A stretch of DNA of 64,000 nt from Croceitalea sp947503285 (lineage in GTDB: Bacteria; Bacteroidota; Bacteroidia; Flavobacteriales; Flavobacteriaceae): positions 324,797 to 388,796 of the forward strand of contig NZ_BTGQ01000005.1 in NCBI RefSeq assembly GCF_036985505.1, read 5' to 3'. Of this stretch, positions 54,721 to 62,324 are shown piece by piece (position 1 is the stretch's first letter; every line of letters begins with the position of its first letter). The notes under the pieces were generated by a model. That model was not told the DNA's origin and did no database searches. It was given only the letters and a program-made list of their open reading frames with translations. The position numbers and the translations under genes were made by a program.

Positions 54721-56874
54721 TCAATCTTTGAACGATTTTATTACCGCTTGGTTGGGCAATTCATCATAGCCCATATTGAAAAGGGTAAATCCAAAGATAT
54801 CCGCATATTGTTCGATGGTCTTACTGACCGGTGTGCCTGCCCCATGGCCAGCATTTGTCTCGATCCGTATTAAAGTAGGATTGTTCCCTACTTGTTTTTC
54901 TTGTAATTCGGCAGCAAATTTAAAACTATGGGCGGGTACTACCCGATCATCATGATCACCAGTGGTCACCAAAGTTGCCGGATATGTAACCCCGGGCTTG
55001 ACGTTATGCACGGGGGAATAGCCCTTTAGATATTCAAACATGGCCTCGCTTTCTTCAGCAGTTCCATAGTCATAAGCCCATCCTGCGCCAGCGGTAAAGG
55101 TATGGTAACGCAACATATCCAATACGCCGACAGCTGGCAGAGCCACTTGCATGAGATCTGGTCGTTGTGTCATAGTCGCCCCAACCAAAAGGCCGCCGTT
55201 AGAGCCGCCCCTGATGGCCAAGTATTCTTTTGAAGTATACTTATTCGCAATCAAATATTCGGCAGCTGCGATAAAATCATCAAAAACATTTTGCTTCTTC
55301 AATTTGGTTCCTGCGTCGTGCCATTTTTTTCCATACTCCCCACCCCCACGAAGGTTAGGAACCGCATAAACACCGCCTTGTTCCATCCATACGGCATTTA
55401 CGATACTGAAAGAGGGGGTCAAACTGATATTAAAACCGCCGTAACCATATAGTATGGTCGGATTTTTACCGTTTAGTTCGATACCTTTCTTGTGGGTGAT
55501 GATCATGGGTACTTTCGTACCATCCTTTGATTCATAGAATACTTGTGTAGATTCATATGCCGAGGGATCAAAATCAATTTCAGGTTTCCAGTATTGCTCA
55601 TATTGCCCGGTTTCGACATTGTATTTGTAAGACGAGCCCGGTGTGTTGTAGTTGGTAAATGAGAAATAGAACTCATTATCTTTCTTTTTGCCCCCAAAGC
55701 CACCGGCACTTCCAACGCCGGGTAATTCCACTTCGCGAACCAGTTCACCATTATAGTCATACTGTAGCACTTTTGAAATGGCATCCACCATATATTCGGT
55801 GAAGAAATAGCCGCCACCGGTACCGGCAGTCAGCACATTTTTTGTCTCGGGGATAAAGTCTTGCCAATTCTCAGGATTGGGATTGGAAGCATCCGTAACT
55901 ACGATTTTCTTGTTGGGTGCATTAAGGTTGGTAACCAAATACAATTTAGAACCCTCGTTTTCTATCACATACGTATCTGAATCGGTATGGTCCAATATGG
56001 TTACCAAATCACTGTTTGGTTTTGAGAGGTCTTTGAGGTAGAGTTTATTACCAGAAGTCGATATAGAGGCTGAGATAAACAAATAGTGCTGATCCTCAGA
56101 AACATAGCCGCCTACATAACGATGTTTTTCTTCAGGAATACCCCCAAAAACAACTTGGTCTTCCGACTGCGGGGTACCTAGTTTATGATAGTACAATTTA
56201 TGTTGGTCCGTTTTAGCTGAGAGTTCACTGCCTTTGGGCTTATCATAACTGGAATAAAAGAAACCCTCGTTCCCTTTCCAAGAGATGCCACTGAATTTAA
56301 TATCGACCAAGGTATCCTCAACTTGCTCTTTGGTAGTGGCATTCAGTACAATGGCCTTACGCCAATCACTGCCCCCCTCAGAAATAAGATAGGTAGCTAG
56401 TGAACCGTCTTTGGTAAAACTAAGACCCGCTAACGATGTGGTTCCATCTTCTGAAAACGTATTTGGGTCTAGAAAGACCTCATCTTGGCCGTCATCTTTT
56501 TTACGATAGACCACATATTGATTTTGTAATCCATCATTTTTATAGAAATAGGTGTAATCGCCCTCTTTGAAAGGGGAACCCAATTTTTCGTAGTTCCAGA
56601 GTTTTTCTAATCTATTCTTAAGATCATCTCGAAAAGGAATACTGTCTAAATACCCAAAAGTGGTCTTGTTCTGGGTTTTTACCCAGGCTTCTGTTTCTGG
56701 GCTACGGTCATCTTCAAGCCAACGATAGGGGTCGCTGACCTCAGTTCCAAAATACGTTTCAACGGTATCAACTTTTTTAGTGGTTGGATAATTCACAACT
56801 ATAGGGTCTCGCTTTTTTTTAGTTGTACATGCAGTGACAATAAGTACTACAAGCACAAGGGTTATTTTTTTCAT
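54721..56874 (-). CDS. Prolyl oligopeptidase (S9A), lipoprotein
   Basis: 717 residues. A lipoprotein signal (LVVLIVTACTTKKK, Cys about 16) puts the enzyme in the cell envelope. The N-terminal beta-propeller begins with VSDPYRWLEDDRSPETEAWV, a signature of the family, and the alpha/beta-hydrolase domain carries the triad Ser558 (RGGSNGG), Asp642 (DHDDRVV) and His677 (NAGHGAG), close in spacing to the mammalian enzyme. It cleaves short peptides after proline. Length fits the family (about 700). It is a single-gene unit with its own terminator downstream. Confidence 0.95.
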   Translation of the reverse strand: MKKITLVLVVLIVTACTTKKKRDPIVVNYPTTKKVDTVETYFGTEVSDPYRWLEDDRSPETEAWVKTQNKTTFGYLDSIPFRDDLKNRLEKLWNYEKLGSPFKEGDYTYFYKNDGLQNQYVVYRKKDDGQDEVFLDPNTFSEDGTTSLAGLSFTKDGSLATYLISEGGSDWRKAIVLNATTKEQVEDTLVDIKFSGISWKGNEGFFYSSYDKPKGSELSAKTDQHKLYYHKLGTPQSEDQVVFGGIPEEKHRYVGGYVSEDQHYLFISASISTSGNKLYLKDLSKPNSDLVTILDHTDSDTYVIENEGSKLYLVTNLNAPNKKIVVTDASNPNPENWQDFIPETKNVLTAGTGGGYFFTEYMVDAISKVLQYDYNGELVREVELPGVGSAGGFGGKKKDNEFYFSFTNYNTPGSSYKYNVETGQYEQYWKPEIDFDPSAYESTQVFYESKDGTKVPMIITHKKGIELNGKNPTILYGYGGFNISLTPSFSIVNAVWMEQGGVYAVPNLRGGGEYGKKWHDAGTKLKKQNVFDDFIAAAEYLIANKYTSKEYLAIRGGSNGGLLVGATMTQRPDLMQVALPAVGVLDMLRYHTFTAGAGWAYDYGTAEESEAMFEYLKGYSPVHNVKPGVTYPATLVTTGDHDDRVVPAHSFKFAAELQEKQVGNNPTLIRIETNAGHGAGTPVSKTIEQYADIFGFTLFNMGYDELPNQAVIKSFKD

Positions 56875-57176
56875 TTATCCGGATATCATTAGTCGCTTTA
56901 AAAATACCATAAAACGAAACAATGCCTACTTAAAAAGAAATGCTTAACGTTTTTTAACTATAGTGGGAAACGAGTTGTTAAGACTTTTCGATTCTGGACC
57001 GTGAGGGATAATCCGCTATTTATGGGATTGGCATGGGGTGAATTACGAACCCTTCCGTCCCGACCTTTGGTGTCGGGACACCTTTCTCTAACTGGGGGAA
57101 GGAGCTTTAGTGCCATGTGAACAAATATCCCATAATCTAAATATCAAGCCCCTCCTTGGGAGGGGTATGGGGAGGC
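56875..57176. other. Intergenic region between asd and the peptidase
   Basis: 302 bp. It holds an 8-bp perfect hairpin, GTCCCGAC (57057-57064) with GTCGGGAC (57072-57079), and, at its right end, the stop-linked G/C repeat of asd. I found no convincing promoter for the peptidase gene and no coding frame. Confidence 0.55.
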
Positions 57177-57179
57177 TTA
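57146..57179 (-). repeat. Stop-linked C/G-rich hairpin repeat
   Basis: TAA of asd runs into GCCTCCCCATACCCCTCCC-AA-GGAGGGGCTTGAT on the minus strand. The CCCCTCC/GGAGGGG stem is strong. It has the same head-and-stem layout as the copies in the permease array 12-25 kb away, so the element is not array-specific. Confidence 0.65.
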
Positions 57180-58166
57180 TACCAATTTATGGTCTACCAA
57201 ATACTCGGCGATCTGTACCGCATTCGTCGCAGCCCCTTTTCTAAGGTTATCTGAAACTATCCACATATTCAGGGTATTCGGCTGCGTTTCATCGCGGCGA
57301 ATTCGACCGACGAATACATCGTCTTTATCATGCGCGTAAATCGGCATGGGATAGGTATTGGTATCGGGATTATCTTGAACGGTCACCCCTGGGGTCTCGC
57401 TCAATAACTTTCGAACTTCAGATAGGTCAAAGTCTTTTTGAAATTCAACGTTTACCGATTCGGAATGACCTCCTGCGGTCGGAATACGAACTGCGGTTGC
57501 GGAGACTGAGAATTTACGGTCATCCAATATTTTTTGGGGCTCTCGAGCGAGTTTCATCTCCTCTTTGGTGTAGCCGTTCTCTAAAAATACGTCACAGTGG
57601 GGCAATGCATTTCGGTTGATGGGGTACGGGTACGCCATTTCGCCTTTTATACCGGCCATCTCATTTTCCAATTGTTTGACCGCTTTGACCCCGGTACCTG
57701 AAACCGATTGGTAGGTAGAAATGACTACGCGTTTCATTTGGTATTTTTGGTGCAAGGGGTTCAGTGCCATCACCAACTGAATGGTCGAGCAATTTGGGTT
57801 GGCTATGATCTTATCTTCGGCAATGAGTTGGGAAGCATTGATTTCTGGCACCACCAATTTTTTGGTCGGGTCCATGCGCCAAGCAGAAGAGTTGTCAATG
57901 ACAGTGGTACCTACTTCAGCAAATTTGGGGGCCCACTCCAATGAGGTGTCGCCACCAGCGGAAAAGATCGCGATGTTCGGTTTTGCAGCGACGGCATCGG
58001 CCAGACCGATGATGGTATGTTCTTCTCCTTTATAGGCCAGTTTTTTGCCTACGGAACGCTCAGAGGCTACCAAGAGTAATTCTGTAATAGGAAAATTACG
58101 TTCGGCCAATACTTTTAACATTACTTCGCCAACCATTCCCGTGGCACCAACAACCGCTACTTTCAT
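57177..58166 (-). CDS. asd: Aspartate-semialdehyde dehydrogenase
   Basis: 329 residues. NADP-binding GATGMVGEVML is at 8-18, the catalytic Cys126 is in NPNCSTIQ, and the substrate-binding SVSGTGVKAV and acid/base His234 (TAGGHSESV) follow. It reduces aspartyl phosphate to the semialdehyde that feeds lysine, diaminopimelate, threonine and methionine synthesis. It is complete and conventional, in a single-gene unit read away from the Crp/Fnr genes. Confidence 0.96.
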   Translation of the reverse strand: MKVAVVGATGMVGEVMLKVLAERNFPITELLLVASERSVGKKLAYKGEEHTIIGLADAVAAKPNIAIFSAGGDTSLEWAPKFAEVGTTVIDNSSAWRMDPTKKLVVPEINASQLIAEDKIIANPNCSTIQLVMALNPLHQKYQMKRVVISTYQSVSGTGVKAVKQLENEMAGIKGEMAYPYPINRNALPHCDVFLENGYTKEEMKLAREPQKILDDRKFSVSATAVRIPTAGGHSESVNVEFQKDFDLSEVRKLLSETPGVTVQDNPDTNTYPMPIYAHDKDDVFVGRIRRDETQPNTLNMWIVSDNLRKGAATNAVQIAEYLVDHKLV

Positions 58167-58263
58167 GTTCTAGTTCTTTTTCTGCAAATTCAACGATTTC
58201 TTGACCTCTTTTGGCCCATTTTTATGAAAAAATATCGAAAGGTTCAACTCGTTGACGGTCAAA

Positions 58264-58289
58264 ACATTTCGACTGCGCTCAATGTGACA
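58264..58289. repeat. Interspersed GCGCAGTCGAAA-type repeat
   Basis: CATTTCGACTGCGCTCAATGTGAC is a short intergenic sequence that I recall as frequent in Flavobacteriaceae genomes. A diverged relative, CTCGAGCGCAGTAGAG, is at 48562 inside the 147-bp element. The function is unknown. Confidence 0.45.
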
Positions 58290-58338
58290 ACTGGTCTATT
58301 ATATGGCTCCGGAAGCACGCTTTTTCCAATTTGAGGAG

Positions 58339-58368
58339 CAAAGGTAAATTTACCTCTTATATAAACAA
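58339..58368 (-). promoter_or_regulatory. Candidate promoter for asd
   Basis: On the minus strand TTG (58368-58366), 19 bp, then TACCTTTG (58346-58339), an exact TAnnTTTG box. It would leave a leader of about 165 nt. Confidence 0.45.
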
Positions 58369-58593
58369 GTAAAAAAGCATTAAAAATCAAAATACAACAA
58401 AAAGTTATAAATACAACAATAAGTATTTGATTATGATAGAAGGGTCATATTACAAACTATAGCGATACAAAGTAGGTAACATAAATAAGAAAAAACCTTG
58501 TTGAAATTAAAAAGAAAATATTGATTAGTTTTAGAGGACTGGATCATGGTTTTTAATAGGAGCCGTTGTTACTACAACTTACCTGCAAGCAGA

Positions 58594-59157
58594 ATGAAAC
58601 ATCCACTAAGGTTACATATTGAAGAGATTATCCCTCTGACCGATGAAGAGTTTGCGTTTGTATTGCGTCATTTTGAAATGGTTAAAAAGCGAAAACACCA
58701 ATATCTTGTTCAGGAGGGTGAAATAGTCAAAAAAGAGTTCTGGATAACGAAAGGATGTGTTAAGAGTTATTTCATCGACGAAAACGGAAAAGAGCATATA
58801 TTGCGTTTTGCAATGGAACATTGGTGGATTACTGATTATGAATCTTTTGTCAAACAAACGCCTTCGAATATATATATTGACTGTTTAGAAGATTGTGAGT
58901 TTCTCTACATCTCATTCGAAAATAGGGATAAACTTACTGCCCAAATGCACAAAATGGAACGGTTCTGGGCCAAAAAAAGCAAGTTCGGACGCATTGCTCT
59001 ACAGAAAAGAATCCTCTCGCTTCTTAAGAATTCCGCCAAAGAACGATACGATCTACTTCTGGAGCAATACCCTCAACTGTTCCAAAGGGTTTCTAAAAAG
59101 CTAATTGCTTCTTATTTAGGGGTTTCTAGGGAAACATTAAGTAGGCTTAATTCTTGA
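58594..59157 (+). CDS. Crp/Fnr-family regulator 1 (RETxxR helix)
   Basis: 187 residues from ATG 58594. An in-frame ATG at 58546 is less likely, since MKHPLRLHIEEIIPLTDEEF is the usual opening of Bacteroidota Crp/Fnr proteins. An N-terminal cyclic-nucleotide-binding-like beta-roll (about 20-115, with no cAMP-binding RxS pocket evident and no Fnr cysteines) is followed by the dimer helix and a C-terminal helix-turn-helix ending KLIASYLGVSRETLSRLNS. RETLSR matches the E. coli CRP recognition helix positions that contact GTGA, which fits the GTGA-N6-TCAC operators at 59206 and 60854. It is therefore their best candidate binder. Confidence 0.85.
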   Translation: MKHPLRLHIEEIIPLTDEEFAFVLRHFEMVKKRKHQYLVQEGEIVKKEFWITKGCVKSYFIDENGKEHILRFAMEHWWITDYESFVKQTPSNIYIDCLEDCEFLYISFENRDKLTAQMHKMERFWAKKSKFGRIALQKRILSLLKNSAKERYDLLLEQYPQLFQRVSKKLIASYLGVSRETLSRLNS

Positions 59158-59205
59158 TCTTAAGTTTACACATGACCTAATCCTTCAAATTAACAGTATG
59201 TCAAA

Positions 59206-59277
59206 TGTGACATACATCACCCCAAAGCAGTGATTTAAGTCCTTTTCATCCTCTTCCATTCATCTTAACTTTATATT
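59206..59277 (+). promoter_or_regulatory. CRP-like promoter module A (Crp/Fnr gene 2)
   Basis: Strong site TGTGACATACATCACC (59206-59221), weaker site GTGATTTAAGTCC (59230-59242) 23 bp on, and CTTTATAT at 59269-59276, 62 bp after the first GTGA. If the start is about 59280, the sites are centred near -66 and -44, the class I plus class II arrangement. It lies upstream of the gene at 59430. Confidence 0.6.
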
Positions 59278-59429
59278 ATGAATTTTAAAACTACATTTCC
59301 AAGTCAAAACCGTGAATAGGGACCGCTATAAATAACGAACTTCAAGCATATTAGCGGGATAAGACTATGTTTGTATAGCTGTAAATAGCCATAAGTAACA
59401 CTTAACGGAGCCTATAAATAATAAAAAAG

Positions 59430-60011
59430 TTGAAAGAAAAAGAACAGTTAGCTGAATATTTGAGACGATATGAAAAATTATCATTTTCAGAGATTGACTA
59501 TTTTTTTAATCTAACACAAAAAAGAAAGTTCTCGAAGTCTGAATTTCTACTGGAAGCTGGGAAAACTTGCAAGCATCAGTATTTTATATTAAGTGGCTTA
59601 ACAAGGGTCTTTCATATTGACCATAAAGGCAACGAGAAAATAACTCAATTTGCAGTAGAAAACTGGTGGCTGACCAATTGGGATAGCTACAAGGGCGAAA
59701 CACCTTCAAAAAGTTACATACAAGCATTAGAGAATACAACCGTTCTGCAGATTGGAAAGGCTGAACTTGAAAATGCATTCTTAAAAGTCCCTATTCTTGA
59801 ACGAATATTTAGAAAAATAACTGAAAATTGGCTCATTGCAATTCAAAAACATAGCGAATTTTACCTCAATATGGACAGTAAGAGTCGATATGATCAATTC
59901 ATTTCAACCTTGCCCAATTTCAGTCAACGTGTGCCGCAATATATGATTGCCTCCTATTTGGAAGTAACCCCCCAACATTTGAGCACAATAAGGTCCAAAG
60001 GTATTTCTTAA
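59430..60011 (+). CDS. Crp/Fnr-family regulator 2
   Basis: 193 residues starting with TTG 59430; an in-frame stop lies 15 bp upstream and no ATG precedes the domain. It has the same beta-roll plus helix-turn-helix layout as its neighbour (FILSGLTRVFHIDHKGNEKI; AVENWWLTNWDSYKGETPSK) but ends MIASYLEVTPQHLSTIRSKG. TPQHLSTIR replaces RETLSR in the recognition helix, so it should read a different DNA sequence. The 134-bp leader behind promoter module A carries repeats of CTATAAATAA of unknown meaning. Confidence 0.82.
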   Translation: MKEKEQLAEYLRRYEKLSFSEIDYFFNLTQKRKFSKSEFLLEAGKTCKHQYFILSGLTRVFHIDHKGNEKITQFAVENWWLTNWDSYKGETPSKSYIQALENTTVLQIGKAELENAFLKVPILERIFRKITENWLIAIQKHSEFYLNMDSKSRYDQFISTLPNFSQRVPQYMIASYLEVTPQHLSTIRSKGIS

Positions 60012-60075
60012 GATACCTTAACCGCATTGGTTTTTCCCAAAAATATCTTTGTTCCGAATTCAAAATAAAATAAAA

Positions 60076-60528
60076 ATGGAACGAATATTATTTACAGAAA
60101 TCCCTCAAGAAATAATGGGGAAATTGTTTGATTTAGAAAATTACATCAACAATTCGGGAATTAATATGAAATTATTGGAATTGATGCGTCTAAGGGTTGC
60201 CCAAATCAATGGATGTGCCTATTGTGTCGATATGCACCACAAAGAACTAAAAAACCTTGAAGAAACTGACCTTCGTTTGTCGTCACTTATAGTTTGGGAA
60301 GAGACTAATTATTTTACAGACAAAGAAAGAGCCGTTCTACACTTTACCGAGATACTTACAAAACTAAACGGAAAACCAATAGCCGACAACGACTACGAAG
60401 TCATCAAAGGCCATTTTGAAAAAAAAGAAATCGTCATTTTGACCTTGGCAATTGCCCAGATAAATACGTGGACACGGCTAATGAAAACTTTTCAAATTGA
60501 AGCTGGAAATTACAAAGTGGGCGGATAA
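60076..60528 (+). CDS. AhpD-like / carboxymuconolactone decarboxylase family protein
   Basis: 150 residues from ATG 60076; the longer frame would start with TTG nine codons upstream. The core has LMRLRVAQINGCAYCVDMHH with the redox pair C47-C50 and H54, the AhpD alkylhydroperoxidase motif, and a helical C-terminus (REL/MKTFQIEAGNYKVG). These proteins reduce peroxides or act on cyclic carboxylates; the CxxC favours the peroxidase type. It follows regulator 2 by 64 bp and may be part of the same message. Confidence 0.88.
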   Translation: MERILFTEIPQEIMGKLFDLENYINNSGINMKLLELMRLRVAQINGCAYCVDMHHKELKNLEETDLRLSSLIVWEETNYFTDKERAVLHFTEILTKLNGKPIADNDYEVIKGHFEKKEIVILTLAIAQINTWTRLMKTFQIEAGNYKVGG

Positions 60529-60676
60529 ACACTGCTTGCCATACAATATAAAAGCAATAGCGATTTGGGTTCTTCCCGAGTCGTTTTTTAATTTAAGTAT
60601 GGTATAATAGTATCGCAAAAAGCAGTCCTGATAAATCCGCTACCATTCATACACATCAAAGCGTTAAACGAAAAAC

Positions 60677-60746
60677 GTGGTGTACATCACGCTATAGTAG
60701 TGCTTTAAGTGCTTCCTCTTCCCTCGGGTTCATTTCCACTTTGTAG
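60677..60746 (+). promoter_or_regulatory. CRP-like promoter module B
   Basis: Weakened site GTGGTGTACATCAC (60677-60690), second site GTGCTTTAAGTGC (60700-60712) 23 bp on, and CTTTGTAG at 60739-60746, again 62 bp from the first half-site. Its downstream part aligns with module A without gaps as far as TTTTAAAACTACA. No recognisable gene follows before module C. Confidence 0.5.
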
Positions 60747-60853
60747 CCTAAGTTTTAAAACTACAATGAGATCAACCCTCGAAAAAAACCGCCTTAAGAA
60801 TTTTAATTCTAAGAATAAAAAGTATTCAACGAGGTCTATTTACACCTATTTAA

Positions 60854-60924
60854 TGTGACATACATCACATAAAAGTAGTGACAAACATCCTTAATATTAT
60901 TCGATGTTCCCTAGACCTTTGTAG
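60854..60924 (+). promoter_or_regulatory. CRP-like promoter module C (tautomerase operon)
   Basis: Site TGTGACATACATCACA (60854-60869) has both full CRP half-sites. The second site GTGACAAACATCC (60878-60890) is 23 bp on, and CTTTGTAG (60917-60924) is 62 bp from the first GTGA. The tautomerase start is about 20 nt after the -7 box. Confidence 0.65.
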
Positions 60925-60946
60925 TGTTAATTTAAAAGTAGAAAAG

Positions 60947-61144
60947 ATGCCTTATGTAAACATTAAAGTCACCGACGAACAGGTAACCAAAGAACAAAAA
61001 CATCAGCTCATTGCGGGGGTAACGCAATTGCTGGTAGACGTATTAAACAAGAACCCAAAAACCACACATGTGGTTATAGACGAAATCCCTATTGATAATT
61101 GGGGCTATGATGCAAAACAATATTCGAATTCAAAAAAAATTTAA
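60947..61144 (+). CDS. 4-oxalocrotonate tautomerase family protein
   Basis: 65 residues when started at ATG 60947, which leaves Pro2 as the N-terminal catalytic base, the hallmark of this family (MPYVNIKVTDEQVTKEQKHQ). The frame upstream of 60947 contains promoter module C and would block Pro. Length fits the 4-OT subunit (about 62). The substrate is unknown. Three bp separate it from the SDR gene, so the four genes 60947-63887 are likely an operon. Confidence 0.87.
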   Translation: MPYVNIKVTDEQVTKEQKHQLIAGVTQLLVDVLNKNPKTTHVVIDEIPIDNWGYDAKQYSNSKKI

Positions 61145-61147
61145 ATC

Positions 61148-61891
61148 ATGAAAAACAAGACCGTAATTATTACAGGAGCCTCAACCGGTATAGGAAAAGC
61201 TGTTGCAGCGTACTTTATTGACAGAGCAAGTAATGTTGTAATGAATTCTTCTAATGAAGACAATTTAAGGAAAGCCTATGAGGATTTGGGTTCGCCTTCA
61301 AATGCCATTTATTTTGCCGGAGACATTAGCGATCAAAATACAGGAAAAGCGCTAGTGCGTCTAGCTAAAGAAACATTCAATTCAGTGGATGTGCTTGTCA
61401 ACAATGCTGGTGTCTTTGCGCCAAAACCATTTTTAGATGTTCAAGAAGAAGATTTAGAACGCTATTGGAATATTAACCTCAAAGGCACCTATTTTACGTC
61501 TCAAGCCGCAATTAGTGAAATGCTAAAGCAAGAGAAAGGTTCCATAATAAACATAGGAACCGTATTAGTAGATCATGCTATTGGAGGTTTTCCGGCAACC
61601 GCACCAATAACCAGTAAGGGGGCTATTCATTCATTAACTAGACAATTAGCAGCAGAGTTTGGCAAGAACAATATTAAAGTAAACACCATAGCACCAGGAA
61701 TCATTAGAAGTCCATTACAAGGAAAAATGGGCATTGAAGATGCTGATAGCTTAGCAGGGCTACATTTATTAAATCGTGTTGGTGAAGCTCATGAAATTGC
61801 CGAAGCCGCCTACTATTTGGCATCATCTGATTTCATTACAGGTGAAACTATTAATGTGGCTGGTGGTCATACTGTAGGGCACTCAATCTAA
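61148..61891 (+). CDS. SDR-family protein lacking the catalytic Tyr
   Basis: 247 residues with the short-chain dehydrogenase/reductase fold: TGASTGIG at 9-16, NNAG at 85-88, and the APGIIRSPL segment after strand 6. At the active site the normal YxxxK reads PITSK (residues 153-157): Lys157 stays, but Tyr becomes Pro153, and the usual Ser around 138 is Thr in NIGTVLVDH. It may therefore be a binder or act by another mechanism. The nucleotide-binding part looks intact, so it is not a decayed gene. It is in an operon with the tautomerase, NTF2-like protein and amidohydrolase. Confidence 0.9.
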   Translation: MKNKTVIITGASTGIGKAVAAYFIDRASNVVMNSSNEDNLRKAYEDLGSPSNAIYFAGDISDQNTGKALVRLAKETFNSVDVLVNNAGVFAPKPFLDVQEEDLERYWNINLKGTYFTSQAAISEMLKQEKGSIINIGTVLVDHAIGGFPATAPITSKGAIHSLTRQLAAEFGKNNIKVNTIAPGIIRSPLQGKMGIEDADSLAGLHLLNRVGEAHEIAEAAYYLASSDFITGETINVAGGHTVGHSI

Positions 61892-61902
61892 AATCAAATA
61901 AT

Positions 61903-62271
61903 ATGTACAAAAACAATATCAAAGAAATAGAACAGGTAATTGCAAATTACTTTGAAGGTATCTTCTATGGAGATCCAGACAAGCTTGAAACTTGTTTTAC
62001 CAGCAATGCAATTATCTATGGGGATATCAATGGAGTGCCTTACCAAAAAAGCACAACGGAATATATAGACGGCGTCAAAAACAGACAAAGTCCGAACGAA
62101 TTAAACGAAGCTTTTAAAATGGACACTATTGGTATAGATGTCATTGGCAATATTGCCATGGCCAAGGTGCACCTACCCATGCTGGGCTATAATTATTATG
62201 ATTATTTGTCACTTACCAAAATCGATAGTGAATGGAAAATCGTAAACAAGATTTTCTCACATGTAGCTTAG
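61903..62271 (+). CDS. NTF2-like (SnoaL-type) protein
   Basis: 122 residues, with the NTF2-like pattern: helix IEQVIANYFEGIFYGDPDKL, then CFTSNAIIYGDINGVPYQKS, then strands ending LSLTKIDSEWKIVNKIFSHV. It resembles Bacteroidota proteins annotated as nuclear transport factor 2 family or lumazine-binding type. It starts 11 bp after the SDR gene. In such operons it may be an isomerase-like or dehydratase-like partner; no residue proves this here. Confidence 0.82.
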   Translation: MYKNNIKEIEQVIANYFEGIFYGDPDKLETCFTSNAIIYGDINGVPYQKSTTEYIDGVKNRQSPNELNEAFKMDTIGIDVIGNIAMAKVHLPMLGYNYYDYLSLTKIDSEWKIVNKIFSHVA

Positions 62272-62324
62272 AAGCAAGTCACAATTACTAATGTAAATCG
62301 TCATCATAACTGAGCTTATCTACA

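Larger units (their letters stand above)
58167..58593. other. Divergent intergenic region asd / crp-like gene
   Basis: 427 bp. The asd side carries a candidate minus-strand promoter (TTG at 58368-58366, TACCTTTG at 58346-58339) and a leader with the interspersed repeat 58264-58289. The rest, 58370-58590, is very AT-rich. I see no GTGA-N6-TCAC operator there, so the first Crp/Fnr gene is probably not autoregulated by the sites found downstream. A start at 58546 in frame with the gene is possible but adds a non-conserved head. Confidence 0.45.
60529..60946 (+). other. Intergenic region with two CRP-like promoter modules
   Basis: 418 bp. Module B (60677-60746) and module C (60854-60924) lie in tandem. 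Between them is a 30-codon frame, ATG 60766 to TGA 60858, giving a basic peptide (MRSTLEKNRLKNFNSKNKKY and on), whose stop codon overlaps the operator of module C. The first 140 bp hold nothing recognisable. Confidence 0.5.

Noticed and set aside
57057..57079. 8-bp hairpin GTCCCGAC/GTCGGGAC as a terminator of asd
   Set aside because: It lies about 100 bp after the stop and has no T tract on the minus strand; the stop-linked repeat is closer. Kept only as a note in the intergenic entry.
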